Shown: positions 48,311 through 60,473, counted from the first letter of the stretch. The stretch: DNA of 64,000 nt from Neurospora crassa OR74A (GCF_000182925.2 NC_026507.1:3038001-3102000); one strand, 5' to 3'. Notes: generated from the letters alone by a model not told the origin. Numbers and translations: made by a program.

Positions 48311-49054
48311 TGTGTCTTTGTTGATTTAGTGAGACTGGATACAACTCGAGCAGTGCATGTAGCCGCGAGGGGAAACGTTGTTATGAGATGTCTTTGTCCC
48401 GGATGAAACTCCTAACGTACAAAGTGGACTCATTGGACCTGATCACTCGCCCACCATCCCGTGTCAGTTCCAACGCGCAGCTCTCCTGCAGCTCTAGTGG
48501 AGCCTATGATGTTGACCTTGCTGGCATCAAGCGTTTCCATCGGAAAGCCTCGGGTGGTCGAGTAACGAGCGGTGGTACCACCCTGGAACTCAACATTTGA
48601 GATTCGAGAGGCTATTCAAGGTCCAATACGTGCGGTCAATACAGGTACAGTCAATATCTCAAGACTTGGTCATAACTTGTACGACACTTTGAGCTCAACG
48701 TTGAAATAGCAGAGGTAAAGGTTGTAGTAGTCTGGGTTAGGTTCCGTCTTGGAGCAGGGATCATTGTGACCCAACCCGCGCTAGCCATGATCTGCTCCTT
48801 TTGTCGTCCAATCAAAGTTCAGACAATTTCCCTGCTCATCTTGGCAGGGGCCCATTCCTTCCCCCACAGATGCAAGTGCACACATCGGGTCGGGTGCGGG
48901 CCGGTCTCGAACTTCGGGGAGGTCGGGACCCGGCTTCAGACCGAGAGAAGGAATCTCTTCAGTTTTAAAGATAAGGGTCCCCCCCTCTTTCAACTTTCCC
49001 TGTTGATTCATCTCCAGATAAACATAGCCGACCGAGGAGAATCCCCCCCTCAAG
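48311..49054. other. Divergent promoter region
   Basis: Lies between the RidA gene and the ferric-reductase-like gene, which are transcribed away from each other. Nothing beyond likely promoter and leader sequence is seen. Confidence 0.6.
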
Positions 49055-50899
49055 ATGAACTGGCCGTACCAGTTCCTCGACCTCTCCCAAGCCGAGAAGC
49101 AGGCCCGCCGCCAGTCTCTCGACAGATATGCTCTTTACGCTCAGCTATCGGCTTTGATTCCCATTGGCCTCGTGTGGCTGTACCAGACCCTCAACAAATC
49201 TTCTTCGTCTCGAAAGAGGGACTACACCGCGGTCCCCAGCTCCGACTCCTTCAACACCCGGAAGCAGAGCAATTGGTGGTCCAAGCTGCGCTGGTGGCTC
49301 GGCGAGGATGTCGTCGCCTTCGAGGAAGTCCTGGGTCAACGGGAACAATGGATAGGCGGCTTTGTTTGGGCAATGTGGCTGCTAGTCCTCTGCGTAGCCG
49401 GTACCGGTCGTGATTACATGCACTTGACCAAGCGCTTCGGCATCATCGCCGTCTCTCAATACCCGATGCAGTACATGCTAACCCTCAAATCCTTCAACCC
49501 CGTCTCCTGGACGCTCAAGCTCTCCCACGAGGAAACCAACCGCTGGCACCGCGTCCTCGCCCGCTGCACCGCCTTCCTGCTGAGTCTACATACCATCTTC
49601 TACTACAACTACTTCATCCAGAACCACATTCTCCTCCAAAAGCTACAGTCCCCCGTAGTCATCTACGGCATGCTCTCCTTCTTTGGTCTGAACCTGATGA
49701 TCGGCACGGCCATTCGCCCGCTCCGCAATCGCTCGTACCGCGTCTTCTTCGTCACCCACCTGCTCATCGCCTTGGTTTTGCCGGTCGTCCTCTGGTTCCA
49801 CGCCGCTTCCAGCAGGAAGTACATGCTCGAGGCCTTGGGAGTCTTTTTGGTGGACATTGGCTTCCGCAAGCGCGACACCGTTACGGTCGAGACCACCATC
49901 TCGGCCATCCCTGGCACTTCTTTGATCAAAATCCAGGTGCCCGTCCCGCGCCAGCGTCAGAACCACTTCCTCCGAGTGGCGCCGGGCGCCCACGTCTATG
50001 TTAACGTGCCGCCTGCCACCCGCAGTGCTTTCCGCAGGAAGGACGTCAAGGCCGCTAATGATGCGTCTGAGATCCTGTTCGAGTTCATGTTCAACCCCTT
50101 CACCATTGCGCACGTAGACCAAGACTCGGGGGCCCTCACCCTTGTGGCTCGCCAGCGTGCGGGGCCGATGACTGCCGCTCTTGCCCGCTTTGCTTCTTCT
50201 TCCTCTTCTTCAACTTCTTCTTCTTCTTCTTCTCCCTCTTCGCCAGCAGAAGAAAAGAAAGCCCTCCTCAACATTGAAGGGCCCTACGGCGCCGCCAAAC
50301 ATTTCCCTGCTCTATCCCTCGGCTCAGAATTCGACCGCGTCCTCTTCATCGCCGGCGGCGTCGGCGCCACTTTCACTATCCCGCTGTACCGCGCCATCGT
50401 GACCGAGAACCCGGAAACCAAGGTGGAAATGGTCTGGGCAGTGCGCACGGCGGGAGAAGCCACGTGGGCGGTTATCGAGAATGATGCTCGTGATATTCTG
50501 AATGACCCGAATGTGCATATTTACTTGACTGGGAACAACGGGTCTGGATCTTCTGGACAGAAAGGAAGAGGAGAAGGAGCAGGACTTAGTAGTGGAATTG
50601 ACTCGGGTGAGAACTCGCCGTTGGTTAACCTCGGTGGAGAGGCCGGTGCTGTCGCTGTTGAGATGGATGCGGTGAGGAGGACGGCGGATAGAAGGGTTGT
50701 TTCTGGAAAGGAGCATCATCGGAGCAGACCGGATTTGAAAAAGGTGGTTGATGAGGCTTTTGGACATGGACCGGAGGAGCGCGTGGCGATTTTGGTTTGT
50801 GGGCCGGCGAAGATGGGACAGCAGGTGAGGAGGCAGGTGGGGAGGTATGTGAGGCAGGGGAGGGAGGTGTGGTTCCATAACGAGGGCTTTGGGTTTTAG
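49055..50899 (+). CDS. Ferric-reductase-like transmembrane oxidoreductase
   Basis: Single-exon gene of 614 residues in the FRE/NOX flavocytochrome superfamily, which moves electrons across a membrane to ferric iron or oxygen. The membrane domain keeps four heme histidines as two pairs 14 apart, RWHRVLARCTAFLLSLH and THLLIALVLPVVLWFH. The cytosolic FAD motif is NPFT (Asn at about 347) where most relatives have HPFT. The NADPH loop reads GGVGATFTIP. The C-terminus keeps LVCGPAKMG and the terminal aromatic motif FHNEGFGF. A poly-Ser tract (about 380-395), encoded by a TTC/TCT microsatellite, and a long Gly/Ser-rich insert (about 495-550) are unusual. Related to yeast Fre and Aim14/Yno1 proteins; the substrate cannot be told from sequence. 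Confidence 0.85.
   Translation: MNWPYQFLDLSQAEKQARRQSLDRYALYAQLSALIPIGLVWLYQTLNKSSSSRKRDYTAVPSSDSFNTRKQSNWWSKLRWWLGEDVVAFEEVLGQREQWIGGFVWAMWLLVLCVAGTGRDYMHLTKRFGIIAVSQYPMQYMLTLKSFNPVSWTLKLSHEETNRWHRVLARCTAFLLSLHTIFYYNYFIQNHILLQKLQSPVVIYGMLSFFGLNLMIGTAIRPLRNRSYRVFFVTHLLIALVLPVVLWFHAASSRKYMLEALGVFLVDIGFRKRDTVTVETTISAIPGTSLIKIQVPVPRQRQNHFLRVAPGAHVYVNVPPATRSAFRRKDVKAANDASEILFEFMFNPFTIAHVDQDSGALTLVARQRAGPMTAALARFASSSSSSTSSSSSSPSSPAEEKKALLNIEGPYGAAKHFPALSLGSEFDRVLFIAGGVGATFTIPLYRAIVTENPETKVEMVWAVRTAGEATWAVIENDARDILNDPNVHIYLTGNNGSGSSGQKGRGEGAGLSSGIDSGENSPLVNLGGEAGAVAVEMDAVRRTADRRVVSGKEHHRSRPDLKKVVDEAFGHGPEERVAILVCGPAKMGQQVRRQVGRYVRQGREVWFHNEGFGF
50190..50244. repeat. TTC/TCT microsatellite inside a coding exon
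   Basis: Imperfect trinucleotide run within the ferric-reductase-like gene, encoding about fourteen serines between the FAD and NADPH subdomains. Confidence 0.8.
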
Positions 50900-51257
50900 T
50901 GAGCGCATGAATATTGATATCTTTGGATAATGTTCAGCAGTCGATAAGCCTGTTACTTGGACAAAGCATGCCAACGTATAAAATGCTTGATTTGTAGCTT
51001 TGGCTGTGTGCTCATATGGTAAAATGCTTTGTAGACTGACTGGTATAAAGGCAAAGTAAGCAATATTCCAGCATTCCCTATTTTGCCAAGTTCGCTTCCC
51101 ATTTTCCCCCTTTTATCAGGATGACTGACCCAAAGGTACCGTGACCGTGGAAAAACGCCTAGTAAGCAATGATCCGTGAAGACCAACACGATTCTCATCC
51201 AACCATCCAAATGAATATGTCTTTGCCCATATCTCTCCTTGTCCCCACTTATTCACA
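50900..51257. other. Convergent intergenic gap
   Basis: Holds the 3' ends of the ferric-reductase-like gene and the VanZ-family gene. Nothing else is seen. Confidence 0.6.
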
Positions 51258-52059
51258 TCAATCCACCCGCTTCTTAGCAGCCCCAGCATCCTTAGTAGCG
51301 TCCCCGCTCTTACCGCCAGCACCACTTCCACCGACATCACCCACGTCATCACCATCATCCCACGCATCAACCGCGTTCTCGTCCCAATTATCCAACTCCT
51401 CCTCAAGCGACATGTTCTTGGCCGTAGCCGTAGCCGTACCCGCAGCCGGGGAAGCCGCAGCAGCAGGAACAGAGGCAGCCGCAGCAGCAGCAACAACAAC
51501 CCCCTCCTCATGATCCCCACTCCTCCTCACCTCCCCAAGTTCCAAATCAACATCCCCCTCAGGGATGTCCTCCCCCGTAGGAACAGCCGTGTACTTCCTC
51601 ACCCTCTTCCTTTCCAACATCCGTTTATGATACCACCCACACAATCCCAGCCCTAGCAAACTGCCCACCAGATTCGCCAAGATATCATAGGGGTCAAACT
51701 CCCTGCCATTATTCGGGATTGCGGCCTGCACGAACTCGGAACCCACGCCCATGCCCAGGGTGACCACCGAAAGGGTTAAATGTAAGATGCGTCGGCGCGT
51801 GGTGTCGAGGATCCAGTAAAAGGTGACGGTCAAGAGGAAGAAGACGAAAAAGTGCAGGGTTTTGTCGTTGAGGAGGGTGCCTTGGGGCATGTGCAGCGAC
51901 GAGAGGCCGGCGTAGGCGGAGAGAAGGAGGAGGGCGGCGAAGATGCCTGTTATGTGAGTGGGTTGTTTGTTAGTGGATGGATGGTGTATGGATAATTTGG
52001 ATATGAGGGCATGTGGGCATGAGGGATCACGAACCGGCAAAGGGCATACGTATCCTCAT
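51258..52059 (-). CDS. VanZ-family membrane protein
   Basis: Membrane protein of 237 residues. Minus-strand exons are 52059-52035, encoding MRIRMPFA, and 51946-51258. Four hydrophobic segments are visible in the first 120 residues. They include the VanZ landmarks LNDKTLHFFVFFLLTVTFYW and GSEFVQAAIPNNGREFDPYDILANLVGS. VanZ proteins are known from bacteria, where one gives teicoplanin resistance; the function in fungi is not established. The C-terminal half is soluble, first acidic, then Ala-rich (VVVAAAAAASVPAAAA), then Asp/Gly-rich. The short first exon is chosen because the long frame opens without an ATG and the splice keeps the first membrane segment in frame. Confidence 0.75.
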
Positions 52060-54487
52060 GCTGGATTACTTTCTGTTATTTGTTGTATAGTAGAAGATGT
52101 GTTGTCTTTGTGGGTGTGGTTTTGCGCGAATGCTTTCCTTCGTCTCGGGTGTTGTTCGATAATTTGGTCGAAAATGGTCTATATGAGTACGCCTATCACA
52201 AGATAGTTGATGCCGTCATTGTTGTTGTCCTGGGGATAATTGCGCGGAGAGTTTGCTGGTGTTTGAATGGCTTCGCATGGAGTGAGGACTCGAGTACTGT
52301 GGTTGTGGGAATTGTCGGGGTGCACAGAGCACAGGTAAGGTATGTAGCGAGGCTGGAGCAATTGATGACCTTGGAGCAAAGTGTCACACAAGAGATTAGT
52401 ATTAAAAAAAAAAAAAGAAAGAGAGGCTCAAGTCGGTCCAATTCGTGAGCCAAGAAAACGTCGATGGAAGCAAAACTTTAAAAAGTCGAGAGAAACGACC
52501 CTCTCAGTGTCTCAGCTCAGCACTCACTCAACGGGCAAGGGCACGCAGCAGCAGCAGCAGCAGGGTGTCGGACCTTTCGGCAAGGAAGCGGGGCAGGGGG
52601 GTTCGGGAAGCTCTGGCGACGCAAGCCAAGCATTCAGGGCTGAAACCGTTGCGTGAACTGTTAAGAAAGTGTGCAGGTCCGGGCGTTGGGGCGGCAGCGC
52701 GGCGGGATAAAGCTGTAGAGTTAACATGGAGCTGTGGCGCAGGCGAACGGGAGTCCAAGCGTCCAGTCGAGGTCCAAATCGAACCCGATAACAGATAAGC
52801 TCGACATAGGTAGCTAAGTACTGTAATAAGTATGGAAGGTACGGAACTCGGCGAAATGCAGACGGAATCGTGAGCTGAGCGACAGGGACGGGGGCAAACC
52901 GTGCTGTTGGACTGGACAACCTCAAGAGGAAGAGACTGGACAAGGAAAGGAAGCAAATCAGCGTCAGAGGAAAGCAGTCCATCGCTGCAGAGTGGTTCGC
53001 TCGTTGATCACGACACAGAGTTACAGGCCCAGCCCCAGGTACACAGCTACCTACAGACGTCTACACGTGCTCTTCACTGCCATTGACTACGTAAGAACGG
53101 GGCATCGGTGGGCATGGGCAGGGCATGGCATTGGGGAATGGGCAGATGGGACCTGAACGGGGTGGGCGGGGCTTCTCCGCGAAATGGGCACGACTCCACG
53201 AGGGAAAAGGAGTGCCCGTGACGGGACTCTCACAAGAGGGAGGCACTAGGGCGGGCGGTGGGAAAGGCATGCCCCTGGACATCATCCCATGGGACCCGGG
53301 GAGAAGAATGACGATCCCTGCCTTGCGTTGCTCGTCCTGCTTGACGATTCCTACATCGATATATTCCACGAGCCCGTCTCTATGCTTGCTGTTTTGTGGA
53401 CTGTGTACCATCTATACTTATCCCTGGAGTGAGAGGCCAATATGTTACTATGGACAGTTCCTACTCAGACACACAGAGACAAGATAGTAAAGCTAGTTTA
53501 AGTGACTGACTCTTTGCGTTTCCGGAAACCAATTACCTTAGCAGCGGGGGCGGCTCCGTTCTCTGGTCCATATGATACTACGCCAAAGCCCGGGGACAGG
53601 TTCACCAAAAGACACCCATGGAGGCACGGCCAAGGTCTCACGTGACTTTAGCATTTCCCCAGAGCGCTGCTTCTCACTCCGCCAGAGCGGGTACCGTACG
53701 TGCTTCCTTGGAACAGCGAAATACCTCTACGTATTCAACTCTTCTTGTACAACTTGGAATTGCCGCGCTCACCGACAGCTCCAGCTTTGTTAACTTTTCC
53801 TGGTGCTCGGCGATCACCTGCGCAGAATCCCCATCACCTGTCTTAATTGGGGCGCAAGTCGAAAAAAGGGGCGCCGCAATCACTACCTACCTAGGTACCT
53901 ATCTGCTGCTAGTGTACGGCTAGACGGGAACTACCTACCTCCCTAGGTACATACCTACCTAACTTCGCGGCGTCGCGTACCAGCTCCAGTGCGGCATTAC
54001 CCACGGCACCACACCACCTACCACAGGCAACCTAAGGGAATCCAGCGCCAAGTACAGGTAGCCGGTACCTACAACCTGTCGCCCTCTAGATGTTAGTGCT
54101 AGGGGCGTGTACAGCACCTCAGTCAACGTCAATTCATAACTCTCCCTAACATCGCCGCTGCTGCACCCGTCACCCGCGACCTGGGCTGCTCTGACCAAAA
54201 CCGCCCGCCCCTTGTCCAGAAACGGCACGACGGGGAGCCCACTCTAAACTTGACCTCACGTCTGACTTCCCAGCAGAACAGCCGCAACGACATCCATCGC
54301 CGCATCACCACCACAGCCCCTATTCCGCTCTCGACTGCAGTTCCATCTCGACCGATGCCCCTCTTTCTCCCCATGTGACCAGGTCGCCCCAAAGTGCCTT
54401 GGTGCCGGATATACACGAGCGCACTTTCTGGCGCATGGCGACCGACCGCCGGCCCCGTTTAATATAACTCCACGACCCGGTCCGAAA
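52060..54487. other. Divergent intergenic region upstream of spt7
   Basis: About 2.4 kb with no supported gene. It includes a CAG run at 52545-52563 and two dense palindromic clusters of ACCTACCTAGGTACC-type sequence at 53883-53902 and 53931-53963. The last part is a GC-rich leader of spt7. Confidence 0.5.
52545..52563. repeat. CAG trinucleotide repeat
   Basis: Six CAG units in the non-coding region downstream of the VanZ gene start. Confidence 0.8.
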
Positions 54488-57400
54488 ATGTCCATTACCA
54501 ACGGTCAGCATGCCTGGCCTCCGCCCTCGACCGCCGCCCACATGAACGGTATCAGGGCCGTCATCCCCCACCCCAGCCAGGACGATGGGCCCCCGCGAAC
54601 CCAGACTCCCTTTGATAATTCCACCACCGCCTTGATGCCTGAGGCACCGTCCTCCGACCCCGACGACGACCAGCGCCGCTCCCACTTCGTTGACAAGTAC
54701 CACAAGGCCGACGAGCGGATCGCGCTGCTGTTCGCCGATGACGGCTCCTACAACATTCCCGTCATAGCCGCCTTGAAGCGCGCCCCGACACCCCCCATAC
54801 CCCTGCTCCCTCCCACGACCGATCACGCGCCGATCCAGGAGCCCCCCCGCAAAAAAGCGAAGCGCGTCATCGACGAGGACGACTATGGCGACGACGACGA
54901 CGACGACGAAGACGACGACGATCAAGAAAGCGATCACCCCGTCGCGACTGACACCAAACCAGACACACAACTAACATCCAAACATTCCGCCAACGATGCC
55001 GCGGCTCGGGCACTCCTCTCCCCGTCCAAGTCCGGCAGCTCTCCCGTCCACTCGATACCCTCGCCAGGGCGGCAAGCAGACCGGCAAACAGCCAAGGAAG
55101 ATGGATCGCAACCCCAGACAAAGTCCTCCGAGGATGCGCGCAGGGAATTGGAGGCGGCGCGCAATGCGACCGAGGAGGCGGCCAAGCGCGGATTTCATAC
55201 CCTCTTTTACACACTCGAGAACGACAGGACAGCAATGCTCGAACAACAGCAACTGGAGGAATCCGAGAAGCAACTACAAGCAGAGATGGACAAGTCGGGA
55301 CAAACAAACCACAGTCAAGGAGCCCCCAGCCAAAACAACCACGGCTCTCTCAGCAGTGCCAACCTCGGCGCTTCAAGTCTTACCCTCAAACACTTGATTG
55401 CCCGAATAGACATGAAGCGCGACCGCGTGCAGGCATCGGACGCTGAACTACGGTCGCTTATGAACGAGGTTCGCAAGAACAGGAGTAAATGGGCTAGCGA
55501 GGAAAATGTCGGCCAGGAAGAGTTGTACGAGGCACTGGACAAGGTCTTGACCGAGCTTAAGGCGCACACCGAGTACTCAACTCCCTTTTTGACCAAAGTG
55601 AACAAACGTGATGCGCACGACTATTATAATAGTGAGTTTTTTTGGGGTTAACGTATGGAACACTCGCTCGCCCAGTTTAGGCTAACACCGTGGTCAGTCA
55701 TCAAACAGCCAATGGACCTAGGTACAATGGCCAAAAGACTCAAGACCCTCCACTACAAGTCCAAGGCCGAGTTTGTCACGGACCTCAACTTGATTTGGGA
55801 TAACTGTCTTCGATATAACCAGGACTTGGCCAATCCTCTCCGCCGGATGGCCAATGGGATGCGCAAGGAGGCTGAGAAACTAATCCCCCTAATACCGGAC
55901 ATCGTGATCAGGCCCAGGGCAGAGGTCGAAGCCGAGGAACGCCGAAAACAGAACGGCGGCGAGGACGAGGCTGGCGATGACAGTGACGACGAGCCAATAA
56001 TGTCATCTCGTGGACGAAAGGCCGGTACCAAAGGGACCAACAAGTCACGGAAAGCACCAACAGACCAAAAAGAAGGGACACCAAGCGTCGACCAAAAACC
56101 GATATTGCAACTCAACGGTATCCTAGCCAAGTCTCACAGAGAGGGCTCCGAGGTCGACGGCAGCAATGGATTTGGGACGCCTATCGGCGGGTCCCTTACA
56201 CCCAGCAACATAAATGGTGGACACTCGGGGGTCAGCAACGCGGATGCCATGGAGCTGGATGGGCCATCACTCAACGGAATGGCCTTGAATCATGCCTTCA
56301 GAGAAGCGGAGGAGCAGGCGTATGAGGACGAAGAGTACAAGATCTGGAAACAAGTAACGAAAAAGGATCGTGCTCTTCTGGCAAAGGAGCGTTTCCAGCT
56401 GTTCAAGGACAACAAGCTAAATCCCGACGAGCCTGCACTACTGCGAACCAAAGCCGGGATGCGTCGATTCCTGAAATCACGCAAAGAGGCAGAGGCCATG
56501 GGCGTGATCACCTCACAAGGCGATGCGCCTGGTAGTGGAGATGGCAACAAGGTGGCAGAGACATTAGCCCAGGGCATGGAGGATGAGACTATTCGGAATG
56601 TCCCTGCTTATTACGAACCCCAAACGATCATACCCGATATCCCATCAAAGCTACAATGGGTCGAGGATGGCGAGGGACAAGTGATTAATCAGCATGAAGA
56701 GTTCCTTCGGCTCGTCCCTCCCGGTCAATTCACCGCCCCAGAGAGTCGGCTGACCAAGAAGTTCGATGCCAACATTCGGCAGATGCAAGAGACTCGCAAA
56801 CTGTGCTCCAAGATCAGCGTCATCAAGCAGATGCAGATCCAGACTCAGGTAGGCTTTGCGAGCCCAATGAAGCGTGATTCTTTTTCACCTTGACGGCTTA
56901 GATGCTGACATGCAAATGAATAGGTATATACGAATCAGTTCCCGAAGTATAACCCGGAGCCGATGGTGGAAGCCGATATCGAGCCCACCTTTCTCGCCGG
57001 CGAAGGTCCCGTCATGGCCCCCGAGGTGTGCAGGGCGGCATTACAACGATCCGTTGCCAAGATCTTCTATCATGCGGGCTTCGAGGAACTGCAGCCCTCC
57101 GCCCTGGATACGATAACCGACATTGCTGGCGACTACTTCCAGAAGATTATCCGGTCATACAACATATACCGTGAAGCCGAGTGGAAGGAGCCACCGCCTG
57201 CATGGAAGGAAAAGGGGGTAAAATACGTGCCCAGATTCACGAACGAGGAAGTCATCTTGCACACATTGAGCGAAAGTGGCATCGAACTGGATGCGCTGCA
57301 GGCCTACGCCAAGGACGATATCGACCGCCTGGGCAACAAGCTCACCCAGATCCACGATCGTATGAAGGCGCATCTTGCCGACCTACTGCGGCCGGCACTG

Positions 57401-58147
57401 ACCGACAATAGTGGTGACGGATCAGGATCATTCGAAGATGGCAGCGAGCAATTCGTGGGAGGCGACTTTGCAGAGGAACTTGGCGATGACTTCTTCGGCT
57501 TCAAGGCCCTTGGTCTCGACCGTGAGCTGGGTCTCGAAATGCTTTCAGTGCCACTACACCTGCTGCAATCAAGAGTTCGGAACCAATACCAAATGCAGGC
57601 TTCAACAACCGGCCAGGCAACAACCGACCTCTTCGAGCAGCTCCCGCCTGCCGACCCGGTCACCAAGGAAAGCATCCAAGAGGAAATCGGCCTGGTCAAG
57701 AACTTCTTCCTTGCCAAGCTGCATGCCAACAACGATCAGCCGCTCGTGGAAGACGAAGATCTGCCCGTCAAGCAAAGAAAGCCACGTCCTCGTCTGGCCG
57801 CCAGCGGCAAGATTACCGCCCCGGCCAAGCGGCCGCTCAGAGAGCAGATCGCCGCAGCCAAGAAGAGAAAGAAGGAGGCCCTGGCGGGTGCCAATGCCTC
57901 GCCAGAGAAGGCGGGGGCGGCCGCGGGTGGTACACCCTCCAAAAAGGCCAAGACCAGTCACAACTTGGTCAACGGTACGGGCGCCGCAGGAGGAGGAGGA
58001 GGAAGTGGTGGCAATGTCGGCGGGTTGGTTGCTCCGTCTATGGAGAGAATGGGGAGCGTAAACAGCCAGACGAATGCGAGCATCACGGATAAAGATGACG
58101 CCGGGGCTATGGGCATGATGAGCCCGGAAAGTTTCGAGCAAAAGTGA
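54488..58147 (+). CDS. spt7: SAGA complex subunit Spt7 (bromodomain and histone fold)
   Basis: Structural subunit of the SAGA histone acetyltransferase coactivator. Exons 54488-55631, 55698-56848 and 56924-58147 give 1172 residues. The N-terminal 340 or so are low complexity with an acidic [11 protein letters not shown] run. A bromodomain lies at about 345-445 and includes [14 protein letters not shown] (split by intron 1) and [16 protein letters not shown], so it should bind acetyl-lysine. A middle domain contains [20 protein letters not shown]-terminal histone fold near 798-850 ([20 protein letters not shown]) pairs with Taf10 in yeast. The tail is Lys/Gly-rich. Splice sites are canonical and the domain order matches Spt7. 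Confidence 0.92.
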
Positions 58148-58650
58148 GAGCAGAAGGGCGAATGGTTAATGGAGGTTGCTGGGAAGCTCGTTGATCCACG
58201 AGAGCGGGAAACAAGAGACAGAAGACGGGATGATGACATCGGTAGATGGTAGATGAGTGGGGAGAGGATCCCAAGGGAAAGAAACAAAGAAAGCATGAAA
58301 GCGCTTTTTCCTAGTGTATTCTGTCTTCTGTGTGTCTGGGTCAGTGTGGAACTGGTGGAGATGGTTCGGGTTTACGGTCAGGTTAGGTTGGAACAGGTTA
58401 GGTCGGGTTGGGTTGATTCGGATGGCCATCTGTTTGTCTGCTGGTTGTGTATGCTGGACTGGACATGTGTTGGTTCCGTCATTTCTCTTTTTGGTTTATC
58501 CGCGAAGACAGAAAGGCTATTTACGGTGGCAGGCCTTTCTCTCTTTTTTTTTTCTAAAAACTTCTTTTCACATCATGTTATTTTCTTTAGGAAGAGGAGG
58601 GGCGGGCACGTACTTCCCTGTACTCGAAACTGATTGATTGGTTTGGTTGA

Positions 58651-58679
58651 CTGATTGATTGATTGATTGATTGATTGAT
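58651..58679. repeat. GATT tetranucleotide repeat
   Basis: About seven GATT units downstream of spt7. Confidence 0.85.
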
Positions 58680-59772
58680 ATCCCTGATCGCGAGAGAGAT
58701 CCGAGACAGTGAGAAGAGACAGAAAGAGAGAAATTTTATAATTTGCATTTGATCCCTACCCTACCTTGACTACAACTTGACCTTGACCATCTGACGAAAT
58801 ACTCATTGCCTCGCTCGCAACACCAGATGAAACCTCTTCTTCATACGAAACCCGCCGCTGTCTCACTAAACACCTCAAAAGGTAAACCGAAGTTATCCTC
58901 GAACCTCAGACAATGCTTCAATTTTTCTAATCTTCTTTGTCACCTCGCCACTTGTCAATTCCTCGCCCTCTTTATCAGTAACTAACTGACTGTCTTGCGT
59001 TGCTTGAGTCACTATCTCTGACGGACTCGGGCTTTCTTCTCAAAAGCTTCTCCAGAACTCATCGTACGTCACCAATTCGATCAACATCCACGACAGCTTG
59101 TCCACCAAGAAAGGTCCTTCTTGCACTCCTCTATGGTGAGAAAAGACTACGTTCGTCAAAGTGTTCCTCAAGGGGGGTTAACTTTGAGGGTTTTGGGTTT
59201 TATAGAAAGGCTCTTTGGACTTGTTGGAAGGCTGGGTGTGGTTGGTGGTCATGGTTCTGGGACATTTGGGGATGATGATAATTTCGGTGAAGATTTCAAA
59301 AAGGAAAATCCTGAATCATGTTGGTCCTTTTTGTTTTTCCCCCTTCTTGCGTAAGAGTAAAAGACGTTGTATACGGCGGAAAGTTTCGGTGCATGGGCAA
59401 GATGGCGAGGAGTGACTGATGGTCTATCAAGATATATTCAGCGACGTACGGACCGTTGGACGTTGTCAGAACCAACATCCTCATTCTCGAGTGAATCATT
59501 ATACATGACGCACATGAACGGTCTTTCTTGATTTGTGCATAAGGCTTGTTATCCCATTTATGTTCTGTTGATTGCATTACCCGACTTGAAGCATTGCGTT
59601 GGTATAATTAGCACGGGAATAGGTAGCAAGACAAACACAACAGTGCAACGATTTGCCTGTGTCTAACCCTTATCACGATACTCGATAAAAAAAAAACATC
59701 AGCCTCCGTCTTCCTCGCACTATGTAGAAACATCTCTACAGTGGCCGCTCTGATACCGCTTACTTTAGTCCT

Positions 59773-59775
<3 letters not shown>

Positions 59776-59806
<31 letters not shown>

Positions 59807-59824
59807 AAAAAAAAAAAAAAAAAA
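59776..59824. repeat. Interrupted poly(A) tract
   Basis: Thirty A, one C, then eighteen A, about 30 bases beyond the stop codon of the minus-strand gene at 59853. Confidence 0.9.
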
Positions 59825-59852
59825 CGACTCCCTACAGCCTTCTTCGCCCATA

Positions 59853-60473
59853 TCACATCGTTTCCCCACTTGTTTCCTGCCCTTTATCATCATCGACTTG
59901 CTTCTCATCCCGAGACCCAACTACTTCCCACTGAATATAGTCGAGCCAACGAACATCTGGAACTCCCACATCGTCCCATTGTATCCCAAGTTTCTCCACC
60001 ATTTGCGGCATCGTCTTGTTCAACCACTGACGGTCCGGAAAGCCCCATCTCATCGAAATGTTCTTCATGTCAGGCATTGAGACTTTGACAAATCCCAGTG
60101 AGTGGAGTATCATCAAAGCAGCGTATGTGTCCCTTTCCGCCGCCTCGGTGGTTTCGTATGTCTGGGTTGACCCGAGTGTCAAGGTGGGAGTGAGATCGTT
60201 CCAAGGCCATGTATATAGAAAATTGTCAGGTCCGGTTGGTCTGTAGGTTGTGTGTGTTGTCCATCGTCCGAGGAGACCGACAGGAGGAACCAGGAAAAAT
60301 CTCCAGCTTGAGAGTCCCTTGTCTGTAAGTTGCAGGTCATGCTTCGTGAATTGCAAATGGATGAGTGCGGCAGGTTGCACGCAGTTAGGCTTCGATGAAG
60401 GATTGGTGGTGTCCCGAGTTGCACTAGCAGATGTTGCCGAAGCATGCTGTTCAGGTTGTTGTTGATCGGTCAT
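59853..60473 (-). CDS. Hypothetical protein, 206 residues
   Basis: An open frame with an ATG at 60473 and no intron. I do not recognise the family. The N-terminal 30 residues are polar (Gln/Ser/Thr/Ala). The remainder looks like a folded soluble domain rich in Trp and Thr, with segments such as LIHLQFTKHDLQLTDKG, FLYTWPWNDLTP and WDDVGVPDVRWLDYIQWEV. The tail is charged. No signal peptide or membrane span is visible. Balanced composition and length argue for a real gene; absence of a known motif keeps confidence moderate. Confidence 0.55.
   Translation of the reverse strand: MTDQQQPEQHASATSASATRDTTNPSSKPNCVQPAALIHLQFTKHDLQLTDKGLSSWRFFLVPPVGLLGRWTTHTTYRPTGPDNFLYTWPWNDLTPTLTLGSTQTYETTEAAERDTYAALMILHSLGFVKVSMPDMKNISMRWGFPDRQWLNKTMPQMVEKLGIQWDDVGVPDVRWLDYIQWEVVGSRDEKQVDDDKGQETSGETM

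Larger units (their letters stand above)
58148..59852. other. Convergent intergenic region downstream of spt7
   Basis: About 1.7 kb with a GATT repeat and, near its right end, the long A-run at 59776-59824. No gene is supported, although pyrimidine-rich promoter-like sequence appears around 58860-59110. Confidence 0.5.
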
